A DNA stretch of 64,000 bases from Siphonodentalium dalli (Eukaryota > Mollusca > Scaphopoda > Gadilida > Siphonodentaliidae): assembly GCA_032622095.1 (NCBI GenBank), contig CP136061.1, positions 169,267,107 through 169,331,106 on the forward strand, written 5' to 3'. The notes under the pieces are model-generated. The model made no database searches. It saw nothing but the letters and a program-made list of their open reading frames with translations, and had not been told where the DNA came from. This document shows positions 25,301 to 37,574 of this stretch, in pieces. Both the position numbers and the translations under genes were made by a program. How positions within the stretch are numbered: the first letter of the stretch is position 1; every line of letters begins with the position of its first letter.

Positions 25301-27612
25301 TAGCTCAACTTTACTTTGTAAAGTTAGAGCTATTGCCATGGCTTTGTCGTCCGTCGTCCGTGTGTGCGTGTGTTCGTGTGTGCGTGTGTACGTGTGTACG
25401 TAAGGCGTCAACAATGCAGGCTACAGGTCGTACCTTTCGTCGGATCATTATGAAATTTGTCATAGCTGTTGACATCAACATTTAGACCAGAATATTTAAT
25501 TTTTGGGTCATTCGGAAAATAAACATGGCCGCCAGTGGCCATATTGGATTTCAAAATTCAATCCATTAGCACGGGCTACAGGCCGTACTGTTTGTCTGAT
25601 CTTCATGAAATTTGTCATGGATGTTAATATTGACATGTAGATGGGAACGAGTAATTTTGGGGTCATTCGGCCCAAAAACATGGCCGCCAGCAGCCATCTT
25701 GGATTTTACTCTTTGTATGACTAAATTCTTTAGCACGGGCTACAGGTCGTACTTTTAGTCTGATCATCATAAATTTTGTCAAGAATGTTAATAATGACAT
25801 GTAGATGGGAACGAGTCATTTTGGGGTCATTCGGCCAAAAAACATGGCCACCAGCAGCCATCCTGTATTTTACTCTTTGTATGACTAAATCCTTTAGCAC
25901 GGGCTACAGGTCGTACCTTTAGTCTGATCATCATAAAATTTGTCATGGCTGTTGAAATTGGAATGTAGATGGGAACGAGTCATTTTGGGGTCATTCGGAC
26001 AAAAAACATGGCCGCCAGCAGCCATCTTGGATTTCAAAATTTAATCCATTAGCACGGGCCACATGTCGTACTGTTCGTCTGATCACCATGAAATTTGTCA
26101 TGGATGATAATATTGACATGTAGATGGGAACGAGTAATTTTGGGGTCATTCGGCCAATAAACATGGCCGCCAGCAGCCATCTTCGATTTTACTCTTTGTA
26201 TGACTAAATTCTTTAGCACGGGCTGCAGGTCGTACCTTTAGTATGATCATCATAAAATTTGTCATGGATATTAACAATGACATGTAGATGGGAACGAGTA
26301 ATTTTGGGGTCATTCGGCTAAAAAACATGGTCGCCAGCAGCCATCTTGGATTTTACTCTTTGTATGACTAAATCCTTTAGCACGGGCTACATGTCCTACT
26401 TTTAGTCTGATCATCATAAAATTTGGCATGGTTGTTGAAATTGGAATGTAGATGGGAACGAGTCATTTTGGGGTCATTCGGACAAAAAACATGGCTGCCA
26501 GCGGCCATATTGGGTTTAAAAATTTAATCCATTAGCACGGGCCACAGGTCGTACTGTTCTTCTGATCATCATGAAATTTGTCATGGATGATAATATTGAC
26601 ATGTAGATGGGAACGAGTAATTTTGGGGTCATTCGGCCAAAAAACCTGGACACCAGCAGCCATCTTGGATTTTACTCTTTGTATGACTAAATCCTTTAGC
26701 ACGGGCTACAGGTTGTACCTTTAGTCTAATCATCATGAAATTTGTCATGAATGTTAATAATGACATGTAGATGGGAACGAGTCATTTTGAGGTCATTCGG
26801 CCGAAAAACATGGCCGCCAGCAGCCATCTTGGATTTTACTCTTTGTATGACTAAATCCTTTAGCACGGGCTACAGGTCGTACCTTTAGTCTGATCATCAT
26901 AAAATTTGTCATGGTTGTTGAAATTGGAATGTAGATGGGAACAAGTTATTTTGGGGTCATTCGGACAAAAAACATGGCCGCCAGTGGCCATCTTGGATTT
27001 AAAAATTTAATCCATTAGCACGGGCCACAGGTCGTACTGTTCGTCTGATGATCATGAAATTTGTCATGGATGATAATATTGACATGTAGATGGGAACGAG
27101 TAATTTTGGGGTCATTCGGCCCAAAAAATGGCCGCCAGCAGCCATCTTGGATTTTACTCTTTGTATGACTAAATTCTTTAGCGCGGGCTACATGTCATAC
27201 CTTTAGTCTGATCATCATAAAATTTGTCATGAATGTTAATAATGACATGTAGATGGGAACGAGTCATTTTGGGATCATTCGGCCAAAAAACATGGCCGCC
27301 AGCAGCCATCTTGGATTTTACTCTTTGTATGACTAAATTCTTTAGCATGGGCTACAGGTCATACCTTTAGTCTGATTGTCATAAAATTTGTCATGGATGT
27401 TAACGATGACATGTAGATGGGAACGACTCATTTTGGGGTCATTCGGCCGAAATCATGGCCGCCAGCAGCCATCTTGGATTTTACTTTTCTCTTCATGTCT
27501 ATAAACATGTATTAGATATTCAACTTTCCACATTCCTAATGGCTCCATTGACTGTAATACATTAAATTATTCCCTTTCCAAGTTGAGCTACAGTGTCATT
27601 GACACTTTCATT
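25301..27612 (+). mobile_element. HINE/pearl-like element 1: 5' hairpin, ~164-bp tandem core, 3' hairpin
   Basis: The 5' end is a stem-loop (AGCTCAACTTTAC paired with GTAAAGTTAGAGCT, 25302-25331), followed by GT-rich simple sequence at 25,347-25,401. The core has about a dozen tandem repeats marked by ACATGTAGATGGGAACGAG. The 3' part carries AAGTTGAGCT, the inverse of the 5' tip, then a perfect short hairpin AGTGTCATTGACACT at 27592-27606 a few bases from the end. Central tandem repeats, subterminal inverted repeats and a 3' terminal hairpin resemble the Helentron-associated (HINE) group, including the bivalve pearl elements. That class label is inference. There is no coding capacity. Confidence 0.65.
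25633..27564. repeat. Trimeric higher-order repeat of 483 bp within element 1
   Basis: The landmark ACATGTAGATGGG (or its AATGTAGATGGG variant) starts at 25633, 25797, 25962, 26116, 26280, 26445, 26599, 26763, 26928 and 27082. Spacings cycle 164, 165, 154, so every third monomer matches best and the real amplification unit is 483 bp. The three monomer types also differ in the join to the next unit (TTTACTCTTTGTATGAC versus TTCAAAATTTAATCCATT). Confidence 0.85.
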
Positions 27613-30509
27613 TAGCTCAACTTTACTTTGTAAAGTTTGAGCTATTGCCATGGCTTGGTATCCGTCGTCCGTGTGTGAGGGGGTGCGTGCGTGTGTGCGT
27701 GATGCGTCAACAATTTCCTTTAGCACGGGCTACAGTTCGTACCTTTGGTCCGATTATTATGAAATTTGTCATGGATATTGACATTGACATGTAGATGGGA
27801 ACGAGTCATTTTGGGGTCATTCGGAAAAAAAACATGGCCGCCAGTGGCCATCTTGGATTTCAAAATTCAATCCATTAGCACGGGCTACAGGCCGTACTGT
27901 TTGTCTTATTGTCATGAAATTTGTCATGGATGTTAATATTGACATGTAGATGGGAACGAGTAATTTTTGGGTCATTTGGCCAAAAAACATGGCCGCCGGC
28001 AGCCATCTTAGATTTTACTCTTTGTATGACTAAATCCTTTGACACGGGCTACAGGTCGTACCTTTGGTCAGATCATCATAAAATTTGTCATGGATGTTAA
28101 CAATGACATGTAGATGGGAACGAGTCTTTTTTGGGTCATTCGGGCAAAATACATGGCCGCCAGCAGCCATCTTGGATTTTACTCTTTGTATGACTAAATC
28201 CTTTAGCACGGGCTACAGGTCGTACCTTTAGTCTGATCATCATGAAATTTGTAATGGCTGTTGAAATTAGAATGTAGATGGGAACGAGTCGTTTTGGGGT
28301 CATTCGGACAAAAAACATGGCCACCAGCATCCATCTCTGATTTCAAAATTTAATCCATTAGCACAGGCCACAGGTCGTACTGTTCGTCTGATCATCATGA
28401 AATTTGTCATGGATGTTAATATTGACATGTAGATGGGAACGAGTAATTTTGGGGTCATTCGGCCAAAAAACATGGCCGCCAGCAGCCATCTTCGATTTTA
28501 CTCTTTGTATGACTAAATTCTTTAGCACAGGCTACATGTCGTACCTTTAGTCTGATCATCATAAAATTTGTCATGGATGTTAACAATGACATGTAGATGG
28601 GAACGAGTCATTTTGGGGTCATTCGGCCAAAAAACATGGCCGCCAGCAGCCATCTTGGATTTTACTCTTTGTATGACTAAATCATTTAGCACGGGTTACA
28701 GGTCCTACTTTTAGTCTGATCATCATAAAATTTGTCATGAATGTTAATATAAATGACATGTAGATGGGAACGTGTCATTTTGGGGTCATTCGGCCAAAAA
28801 ACATGGCCGCCAGCAGCCATCTTCGATTTTACTCTTTGTATGACTAAATTCTTTAGCACGGGCTACATGTCATACCTTTAGTCTGATCATCATAAAATTT
28901 GTCATGAATGTTAATAATGACATGTAGATGGGAACGAGTCATTTTGGGATCATTCGGCCAAAAAACATGGCCGCCAGCAGCCATCTTGGATTTTACTCTT
29001 TGTATGACTAAATTCTTTAGCATGGGCTACAGGTCATACCTTTAGTCTGATTGTCATAAAATTTGTCATGGATGTTAACGATGACATGTAGATGGGAACG
29101 ACTCATTTTGGGGTCATTCGGCCGAAATCATGGCCGCCAGCAGCCATCTTGGATTTTACTTTTCTCTTCATGTCTATAAACATGTATTAGATATTCAACT
29201 TTCCACATTCCTAATGGCTCCATTGACTGTAATACATTAAATTATTCCCTTTCCAAGTTGAGCTACAGTGTCATTGACACTTTCATTTAGCTCAACTTTA
29301 CTTTGTAAAGTTTGAGCTATTGCCATGGCTTGGTATCCGTCGTCCGTGTGTGAGGGGGTGCGTGCGTGTGTGCGTGATGCGTCAACAATTTCCTTTAGCA
29401 CGGGCTACAGTTCGTACCTTTGGTCCGATTATTATGAAATTTGTCATGGATATTGACATTGACATGTAGATGGGAACGAGTCATTTTGGGGTCATTCGGA
29501 AAAAAAACATGGCCGCCAGTGGCCATCTTGGATTTCAAAATTCAATCCATTAGCACGGGCTACAGGCCGTACTGTTTGTCTTATTGTCATGAAATTTGTC
29601 ATGGATGTTAATATTGACATGTAGATGGGAACGAGTAATTTTTGGGTCATTTGGCCAAAAAACATGGCCGCCGGCAGCCATCTTAGATTTTACTCTTTGT
29701 ATGACTAAATCCTTTGACACGGGCTACAGGTCGTACCTTTGGTCAGATCATCATAAAATTTGTCATGGATGTTAACAATGACATGTAGATGGGAACGAGT
29801 CTTTTTTGGGTCATTCGGGCAAAATACATGGCCGCCAGCAGCCATCTTGGATTTTACTCTTTGTATGACTAAATCCTTTAGCACGGGCTACAGGTCGTAC
29901 CTTTAGTCTGATCATCATGAAATTTGTAATGGCTGTTGAAATTAGAATGTAGATGGGAACGAGTCGTTTTGGGGTCATTCGGACAAAAAACATGGCCACC
30001 AGCATCCATCTCTGATTTCAAAATTTAATCCATTAGCACAGGCCACAGGTCGTACTGTTCGTCTGATCATCATGAAATTTGTCATGGATGTTAATATTGA
30101 CATGTAGATGGGAACGAGTAATTTTGGGGTCATTCGGCCAAAAAACATGGCCGCCAGCAGCCATCTTCGATTTTACTCTTTGTATGACTAAATTCTTTAG
30201 CACAGGCTACATGTCGTACCTTTAGTCTGATCATCATAAAATTTGTCATGGATGTTAACAATGACATGTAGATGGGAACGAGTCATTTTGGGGTCATTCG
30301 GCCAAAAAACATGGCCGCCAGCAGCCATCTTGGATTTTACTCTTTGTATGACTAAATCATTTAGCACGGGTTACAGGTCCTACTTTTAGTCTGATCATCA
30401 TAAAATTTGTCATGAATGTTAATATAAATGACATGTAGATGGGAACGTGTCATTTTGGGGTCATTCGGCCAAAAAACATGGCCGCCAGCAGCCATCTTCG
30501 ATTTTACTC
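27160..30509. repeat. 1,675-bp tandem segmental duplication
   Basis: Copy 1 is about 27,160-28,834 and copy 2 about 28,835-30,509. Corresponding landmarks (27613/29288, 28136/29811, 27592/29267) share the same offset and the copies look almost identical, so the duplication is recent. Confidence 0.9.
27613..29287 (+). mobile_element. HINE/pearl-like element 2
   Basis: It starts TAGCTCAACTTTAC at 27613 directly after the CATT tail of element 1, with no spacer. It has the same 5' hairpin, GT-rich stretch, core repeats and 3' hairpin (29267-29281). The 1,675-bp segment from about 27,160 to 28,834 is repeated at +1,675, which copies the element 1/element 2 junction. Confidence 0.65.
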
Positions 30510-32711
30510 TTTGTATGACTAAATTCTTTAGCACAGGCTACATGTCGTACCTTTAGTCTGATCATCATAAAATTTGTCATGGATGTTAACAATGACATGT
30601 AGATGGGAACGAGTCATTTTGGGGTCATTCGGCCAAAAAACATGGCCGCCAGCAGCCATCTTGGATTTTACTCTTTGTATGACTAAATCATTTAGCACGG
30701 GTTACAGGTCCTACTTTTAGTCTGATCATCATAAAATTTGTCATGAATGTTAATATAAATGACATGTAGATGGGAACGAGTCATTTTGGGGTCATTCGGC
30801 CAAAAAACATGGCCACCAGAAGCCATCTTGGATTTTACTCTTTGTATGACTAAATCATTTAGCACGGGCTACAGGTCGTACTTTTAGTCTGATCATCATA
30901 AATTTTTTTATTGCTGTTGAAATTGGAATGTAGATGGGAACGAGTCATTTTGGGGTCATTCGGATAAAAAACATGGCCGCCAGTGGCCATCTTTGATTTC
31001 AAAATTCAATCCATTAGCACGGGTTAAAGGTCGTACTGTTCGTCTGATCATCATGAAATTTGTCATGGATGTTAATATTGACATGTAGATGGGAACGATT
31101 AATTTTGGGGTCATTCGGCCAAAAAACATGGCCGCCAGCAGCCATCTTGGATTTTACTCTTTGTATGACTAAATCCTTTAGCACGGATTACAGGTCGTAT
31201 CTTGAGTCTGATCATCATGAAATTTTTTATGGCTGTTGAAATTGTAATGTAGATGGGAACGAGTCATTTTGGGGTCATTCGGATGAAAAACATGGCCGCC
31301 AGTGGCCATCTTTGATTTCAAAATTCAATCCATTAGCACAGGCTACAGGTTGTACCTTTAGTCTAATCATCATGAAATTTGTCATGGATGTTAACAATGA
31401 CATGTAGATGGGAACGAGTCATTTTGAGGTCATTCGGCCAAAAAACATGGCCGCCAGCAGCCATCTTGGATTTTACTCTTTGTATGACTAGATCCTTTAG
31501 CACAGGCTACAGGTCGTACCTTGAGTCTGATCGTCATGAAATTTTTCGTGGCTGTTGAAATTAGAATGTAGATGGGAACGAGTCATTTTGGGGTCATTCG
31601 GCCAAAAAACATGGCCACCAGAAGCCATCTTGGATTTTACTCTTTGTATGACTAAATCCTTTAGCACAGACTACAGGTCGTACCTTGAGTCTGATCGTCA
31701 TGAAATTTTTCTTTGCTGTTGAAATTGGAATGTAGATGGGAACGAGTCATTTTGGGGTCATTTGGATGAAAAACATGGCCGCCAGCGGCCATCTTTGATT
31801 TCAAAATTCAATTCATTAGCACAGGCTACAGGTCGTACTGTTCGTCTGATCATCATAAAATTTATCATGGATGTTAATATTGACATGTAGATGGGAACGA
31901 TTAATTTTGGGGTCATTCGGACAAAAAACATGGCCACCAGCAGCCATCTTGGATTTTACTCTTTGTATGACTAAATCCTTTAGCACGGGCTACAGGTCGT
32001 ACCTTTAGTCTGATCATCATAAAATTTGTCCTGGATGTTAACAATGACATGTAGATGGGAACGAGTCATTTTGGGGTCATTCGGACAAAAAACATGGCCG
32101 CCAGTGGCCATCTTTGATTTCAAAATTCAATCCATTAGCACAGGCTACAGGTTGTACCTTTAGTCTGATCATCATAAAATTTGTCATGGTTGTTAGCAAT
32201 GACATGTAGATTGGAACGAGTCATTTTGAGGTCATTCGGCCAAAAAACATGGCCGCCAGCAGCCATCTTGGATTTTACTCTACAGGTCGTACTTTTAGTC
32301 TGATCATCATAAAATTTGTCCTGGATGTTAACAATGACATGTAGATGGGAACGAGTCATTTTGGGGTCATTTGTCCAAAAAACATGGCCGCCAGCAGCCA
32401 TCTTGGATTTTACTCTTTGTATGACTAAATTCAATCCATTAGCATGGCCTACAGGTTGTACCTTTAGTCTGATCGTCATAAAATTTGTCATGGATGTTAA
32501 CGATGACATGTGGATGGGATATAATCATTTTGGGGTCATTCGGCCGAAGACATGGCTGTCAGCAGCCATCTTGGATTTAACTTTTCTCTTCAATGTCTAT
32601 AAACTAGTATTAGACATTCAACTTACCACATTCCTAATCGCTCCATTGACTGTAATACATTAAATTATTCCCTTTCCAAGTTGAGCTACAGTGTCATTGA
32701 CACTTTCATTT
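29288..32711 (+). mobile_element. HINE/pearl-like element 3
   Basis: The 5' end TAGCTCAACTTTAC at 29288 is exactly 1,675 bp after that of element 2. The longer core has about 19 monomers, with a further local duplication of about 341 bp (30,195 versus 30,536). The 3' hairpin at 32690-32704 is followed by TTCATTT, then unrelated sequence. The minus- and plus-strand frames at 32,135-32,663 simply follow the repeat. Confidence 0.65.
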
Positions 32712-32859
32712 GGAATGCGTAACCGTCTATGACGTGTCATCGGTCGACCCCATTCATGACTGCTTTGATGGATACGCTCACAGTATGTAGCCCACCACGC
32801 ATGTGTGCCGTCATGTATCAATCACCATAACGAATGCATATTTAGCCCTCCCCGGTTCT

Positions 32860-34050
32860 TGTAATTTAACAGAACCCAGCTGTTCGAAGCCAAACTATCT
32901 CTTAATTGCTGATTATTAGTGCCTCTTCAAAACCATTATAGGTAAACAAAACCAATCCCGTGACATTCCCTGCGTCATGTCACTTTTTTGCATCAATTTC
33001 TCCACATATCTCCATGAAATAATAATAAACGCTCTTTAATGATTGTATATCAATGAAATCATCTGAGGTCAAAGACGCCTATCACGTGAAGTCACCTGGT
33101 CGGGTGATTCATCTGTACCAATTTTTCTTCATATACTTTGAGCCTATAGCGAATGCCTTCATTGCTCGCATTTGCCCACTAAAGTCGTCTGAGATCAACG
33201 GCATCCGGATAGAGTTAATTTTTTTCTTTTAATTGCTAATTATTAGTGCATCTTTAAATCGTGTGAGGTCAACACACCCAATCCTTTGACACGCCCTGCG
33301 TCATTCCAGTTTTGTCACAAATTTCCCCCACCCATCTTCAGGAATGAAAATAAACGCTCTTTATTGATTATATGACCATGTAAGTCATCTGAGGTCAAAG
33401 ACGCCTATCGCGTGACAACCACCTGGTCGGGTGATTCATCTGTACCAGTTTCCCTACATATACTTTGAGCCTTTAACTAACGCTCTTTATTGCTCACATT
33501 TGTCCATTAAAATCGTCTGAGATCAGCGGCATCCGGATAAAGTTACATTTATCTTTTAATTTCTTATTATTAGTGCATCTTTAAATAATTTGAGGTCAAC
33601 AAACCCATTCCCTTGACATGCCCTGCGTCATTCGACTTTTGTCACCAATTTTCTCACATATCTTCTGGAATGATGATAAACGCTCTTTATTGATTATATA
33701 CCCATGTAAGTCATCTTGGGTCGAAGATGCCTATCGCGTGACATTCATCAAGTTGGGTGGTTCATTTGTACCAATTTTCCTACAAATACTTTAAACTTAT
33801 AAAGAACGCTCTTTATTGTTCAAATTTGACCCTTAAAGGCGTCTGAGGTCAACAGCATCTATACCACACTATATGGGTCATCCCCGTGTTTAAACTTACA
33901 CCGACCAGATTGCAACCATTTTTGGTCTATAATCAATTAGTTAGTTAAATGCGTTGTTATTGCCCCTTTAGGACATCTAATGTCAATGGGACCTATCTAA
34001 TAATATTTTCCGGGCCAAATTACCCATATATCAAACCTCATTAGTAACTG
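32860..34050 (+). repeat. ~327-bp tandem repeat, left inverted arm
   Basis: Three diverged tandem copies are anchored by CGCTCTTTA-TGATTATAT, which starts near 33032, 33357 and 33686. Each unit carries two copies of an AACGCTCTTTATT-type motif and strings such as ATCTGAGGTCAAAGACGCC and GTGATTCATCTGTACCA. The inner end (CAGATTGCAACCATT near 33,910, then GCCCCTTTAGGACATCTAATG) matches the right arm at 38.9-39.5 kb in reverse. Confidence 0.8.
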
Positions 34051-34550
34051 ACCAATGTGGTTGTCTACTTAATGCATGGTTTATTCAGATGTAATTCTAT
34101 ATCTCCTGTGTCGTAGAAAATATCACCGCAAAATACGTAAATCGAAATATATCTCAGGATTTTGAATTTTAAAAGTTGATATTGAGTAAGCGGTTTTAAT
34201 TATAAGATATAACCCATAATCAGTCTTCGTCATGCAAACATATTCCCAAATTAACAGTATTTATCACAATAAAACCAGGTCCCCCTAATGTCGGTCTGTA
34301 ACACTGTCAGATATACACTACCGATAATTTAATTGCATATATCTATTAAAATATTCATTCCGCGCAAAAACTATCGACAGTTGGTGAATAATAGTGTCAC
34401 AGAGATCACACATGACAGGAAAAATATATAAATTTGCATGTTAAATTCACTTAAAAAACACGCTAAACATTAGGGGGACACACAAAAAGTCGCCCTAATG
34501 TAAAAGTCGCCCTAATGTGGGTTATTTACACACAAATGTCTCCCTAATGT
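34051..34550. repeat. Region with repeated 13-mer GTCNCCCTAATGT
   Basis: Direct copies lie at 34279-34291 (GTCCCCCTAATGT), 34489-34501, 34506-34518 and 34538-34550, and an inverted copy at 34467-34479. The first and the inverted copy are perfect 13-bp inverted repeats bracketing about 175 bp. Sequence between 34,051 and 34,278 shows nothing else. Confidence 0.75.
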
Positions 34551-34560
34551 GGCTTCCGCG

Positions 34561-34584
34561 AACACACACACACACACACACCCT

Positions 34585-34616
<32 letters not shown>
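34561..34616. repeat. Compound (AC)n/(AT)n microsatellite
   Basis: AC repeats, broken once by CCCT, pass into an (AT)n run. A minus-strand frame over it encodes a meaningless CVCVCV peptide. Confidence 0.95.
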
Positions 34617-35740
34617 CCCACATTTTTATATATATGCTCCCAAAAACATATTTTCGGGAGCATATAGTGTTTGTCTTTTCTGTCCGTCCGTAAGATTTTT
34701 TGTGTCCACTCTATAAAATCACAATGATTTATTGGATTCTGTTGAAATTTGGCATAGTTATTTCTAATGAGGAGACGATGTGTCACATGCTATTTTTTTC
34801 CCAATCGTTGAAGGTCACAGGTCAAGGTCGTTCTCTCGATATATATAGAGATAGACAACTCTGTGTGGCGCGGCGCGGCGCGGCTACTGCGTGCAAGCGC
34901 GGCTAGAGTTACCGTTCTTGGCTCCGTGGTAAGTAATGACAAGTCTGATTCTCGAGACCTCATCAACTGCGAGGGCATATCATTCATTGCTTGTATTCAT
35001 GGTTTTATTGACTCTGGTGTCATTTCGGCCAATTTGGCCGGTTACTTCATGTGACTTTTTCATCTGACGTGTGTGTCGGATAATTGATATGGAGGATTTA
35101 TGTAAATGTTAGCCCAAACTACATTTCCAAGTAACGATGGTTTTGTTGTTTATTTTGAGGAATAATACCGCGTCAGATGAATTCAGCCCAAATATGTTAA
35201 CAGTTGTCGTGTCAAACATTCGGCAGTAGGTTAGCGTTATTTAGTATTTGTGGATGTCCTTTAACATGGGGAAAATAGACTACTGCGCTTGAACGAGCAT
35301 GTGAATTTGTCGTTTTTAATGTACAGCAACTTGATAATCAATAACAGAGGCATTCTCTGTCAAATAAGGTCGCTCTATTTACGGTATTAATTGCGGAACT
35401 TTCTAAAGTAAACTACGCGTAAACGGATACATACGGTAAATTATAGAATGTGCCGGAATCGGCCTAATCGCCCCATGGCCAACTCGCCCAGTCGACGTGT
35501 GTCAATTCGGTACCTACTATAACATGTACCCGAGTCCGATTCGGAATAAAAGATGTATACGGGTGTTATATAGCGTTTGGTCCGTTGTTTCTCAATGAAT
35601 ATTATTGAAATTTGGTGTATATGTCCGGGCTGGGACATGGAATACAACAACGTTTGAATTGTTTTTAAATTTACAAATTTGTTGATTTTATTCAATTTTT
35701 TTTCGTTCTGAAAACACACTATAAAGTATATATAATATAA
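34617..35740. other. Intergenic sequence with a short hairpin and GC-rich tract
   Basis: A hairpin around 34,630-34,665 pairs TATATGCTCCC with GGGAGCATATA. A GGCGC-repeat tract lies at about 34,864-34,883. From 34,930 to 35,740 I see no gene; the 106-codon minus frame at 35,441-35,761 has no recognisable domain and low-complexity AT-driven composition. Confidence 0.5.
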
Positions 35741-36039
35741 TAACGAACACGAGACATACATAATTTATAAACTGTTAACAAAAGATATCAAATTCAATAC
35801 ATGACAAAAATGACTCAGTGGAGTTTATAAAGTGAACATAAAAACATTGAGGTAAGAATCTTTTTAAGGAATGCAACTTTATTTAATGATAATAAACACA
35901 TAAATTAAAATAACAAACATGAGACATACATGATTTATAAACTGTTAACAAAAGATATCAAACTCAATACATGACAAAGATGACTCAGTGAAGTTTATAA
36001 AGTGAACATAAAAATATTTAGGTAAGAATCTTTTTAAGC
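35741..36039. repeat. Two-copy ~130-bp direct repeat, offset 170
   Basis: The block with GAGACATACA and AAACTGTTAACAAAAGATAT at 35,741-35,869 recurs at 35,911-36,039 with about 90% identity by eye. The copies are separated by about 41 bp. Confidence 0.85.
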
Positions 36040-36340
36040 ATTACTAAACCGTTTAGCACAGACCACAGTCCACTTCACTCATCCGATCATCACCAAACTT
36101 CATATTTATCTTGATATTGATCTATCAGATGAGAGCTATCAAATATTTTTTTAATTTCATAGGACAAAATGGTCGCCAGCCGCCATATTGCATTTACGTT
36201 ATATTTTATCGCGTCATGTCGATATCTAGTATTACTTAGAAATTTCACCTTTCCAGATTCATAATTGCTCCATTGACTGTAACAGATGAAATTATTCGCC
36301 TCTTCGGATAGAGTGTCACTGAAACTTTATTTTGTCAGAC
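36040..36340 (+). repeat. Degenerate HINE/pearl-like fragment
   Basis: This is one diverged core monomer (GTTTAGCACAGACCACAG, CCGATCATCA, AATGGTCGCCAGCCGCCAT) followed by the element 3' region (GCTCCATTGACTGTAA and an eroded terminal hairpin GAGTGTCACTGAAACTTT). Confidence 0.75.
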
Positions 36341-36779
36341 TGTCTGTATAATCACTGATTATATATGGCAATAATCTGTAATAAGATGTAGCACTATTTT
36401 ATTTTATATTTACATGCAGTGCTGTTTTTATACATCAATTCTAATCCCCCTAGATCATCATGTGATCGATCATACATCGCGCGATGACCTGTTGAATTAA
36501 GGGGGGTTTTATGGATCACTTCTGTCCTCAAGCTAGATTATACTTATGACATTTAATGGCATGTTTCTAACGTGGAGGGTTAGATATGCTTGAGAAACCA
36601 CCACTCTTTAATTCACACCAAGTTCTCAGCTGTCATGTTCGGATATTAGAACCCATAGCCATGATATATGGTTTATTTTGTGTATACTAGTAATATAGTT
36701 ATTTTCAGTACCTTTATATACCAGTACTGTGTATAACAATGCATATAAATTAATCCATGTATACATGTATATTGATTCA
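36341..36779. other. Unique-looking sequence, nothing recognised
   Basis: AT-rich sequence with no credible coding frame or repeat. TGTATACATGTATAT-type strings lie near its right end. Confidence 0.45.
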
Positions 36780-37320
36780 ACGGATTCAGTGGTTTTGTCC
36801 ATCAGTCTATCAAATTTGCGGGGAAAACATGGCCACAAGCAGTACACCCTGCTAAATTTCGAATTTGAATCAATTGGCGCACCCTGCAGCCAGCTTTTAT
36901 TGGAGAACTTTTTCTTATGTGGATATTTTGGGTCACCGCTAGATGTGAGCCATATTTTGTTCTCAAACTGTCCTTGTGAAGACATCACTGCCAGCGGTGA
37001 TCTTCAATTTTACTATTTTTATGGCTAAATAATTTGGTTGATCCTACAGACGACACCCTTGTCCGATCGTCATCAGATTCCACAATTATCTTCTGGATAA
37101 CCAGGGTGAGAGTAATCTAATTTTCCCGAATTTCGTTAAAAAACATTACCACAGGCAGCAATTTGGTATCTTACTCTTTGATCCTCTTTTGCATGACTGA
37201 ATTGTTTAGCAACTGTACAGACATATCCCTCATCTGGTTTTTTATATACATGTATATCTCTTCATGCGGATAGCCAGTATTACGTAGGTACTTCAACTTT
37301 CTGCATTCCTGTCATCATTT
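36780..37320 (+). repeat. Further degenerate ~164-bp-family monomers
   Basis: Blocks such as GGGAAAACATGGCCACAAGCAG, ACTGCCAGCGGTGATCTTCAATTTTACT and CATGACTGAATTGTTTAGCA correspond in order to the core repeat of the 25-32 kb elements. About three monomers are present, strongly decayed. Confidence 0.6.
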
Positions 37321-37574
37321 GAAATATAAAAATTTACCTGATACATGCACCCTTCAAAATTTGTTTCGTCGTATCTATTTTAATGACCCGTATGGTAATA
37401 TTGATACAGATATATTTGTCAAACATTTCTTTGTACAATATACAGGTATTTATGGATATATGAGGTTCGGCACAGCGGCAATGTTATATATTTTATGCCT
37501 CCGAAACATGGCGAGCATTGCTCTTAGAACATGCTTGGGACTATACAACACACCAGGCGCCTATTTTGAGCGGC

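Noticed and set aside
32135-32663. Opposite-strand frames of 115-124 codons at the end of HINE-like element 3
   Set aside because: They are translations of tandem core monomers, with visible internal peptide repetition.
35441-35761. 106-codon minus-strand frame
   Set aside because: Low-complexity composition, overlaps AT-rich repeat sequence, no homology recognised and no promoter or splice context.
36626-37028. 99- and 120-codon frames on opposite strands
   Set aside because: They partly overlie degenerate 164-bp-family monomers and overlap each other.
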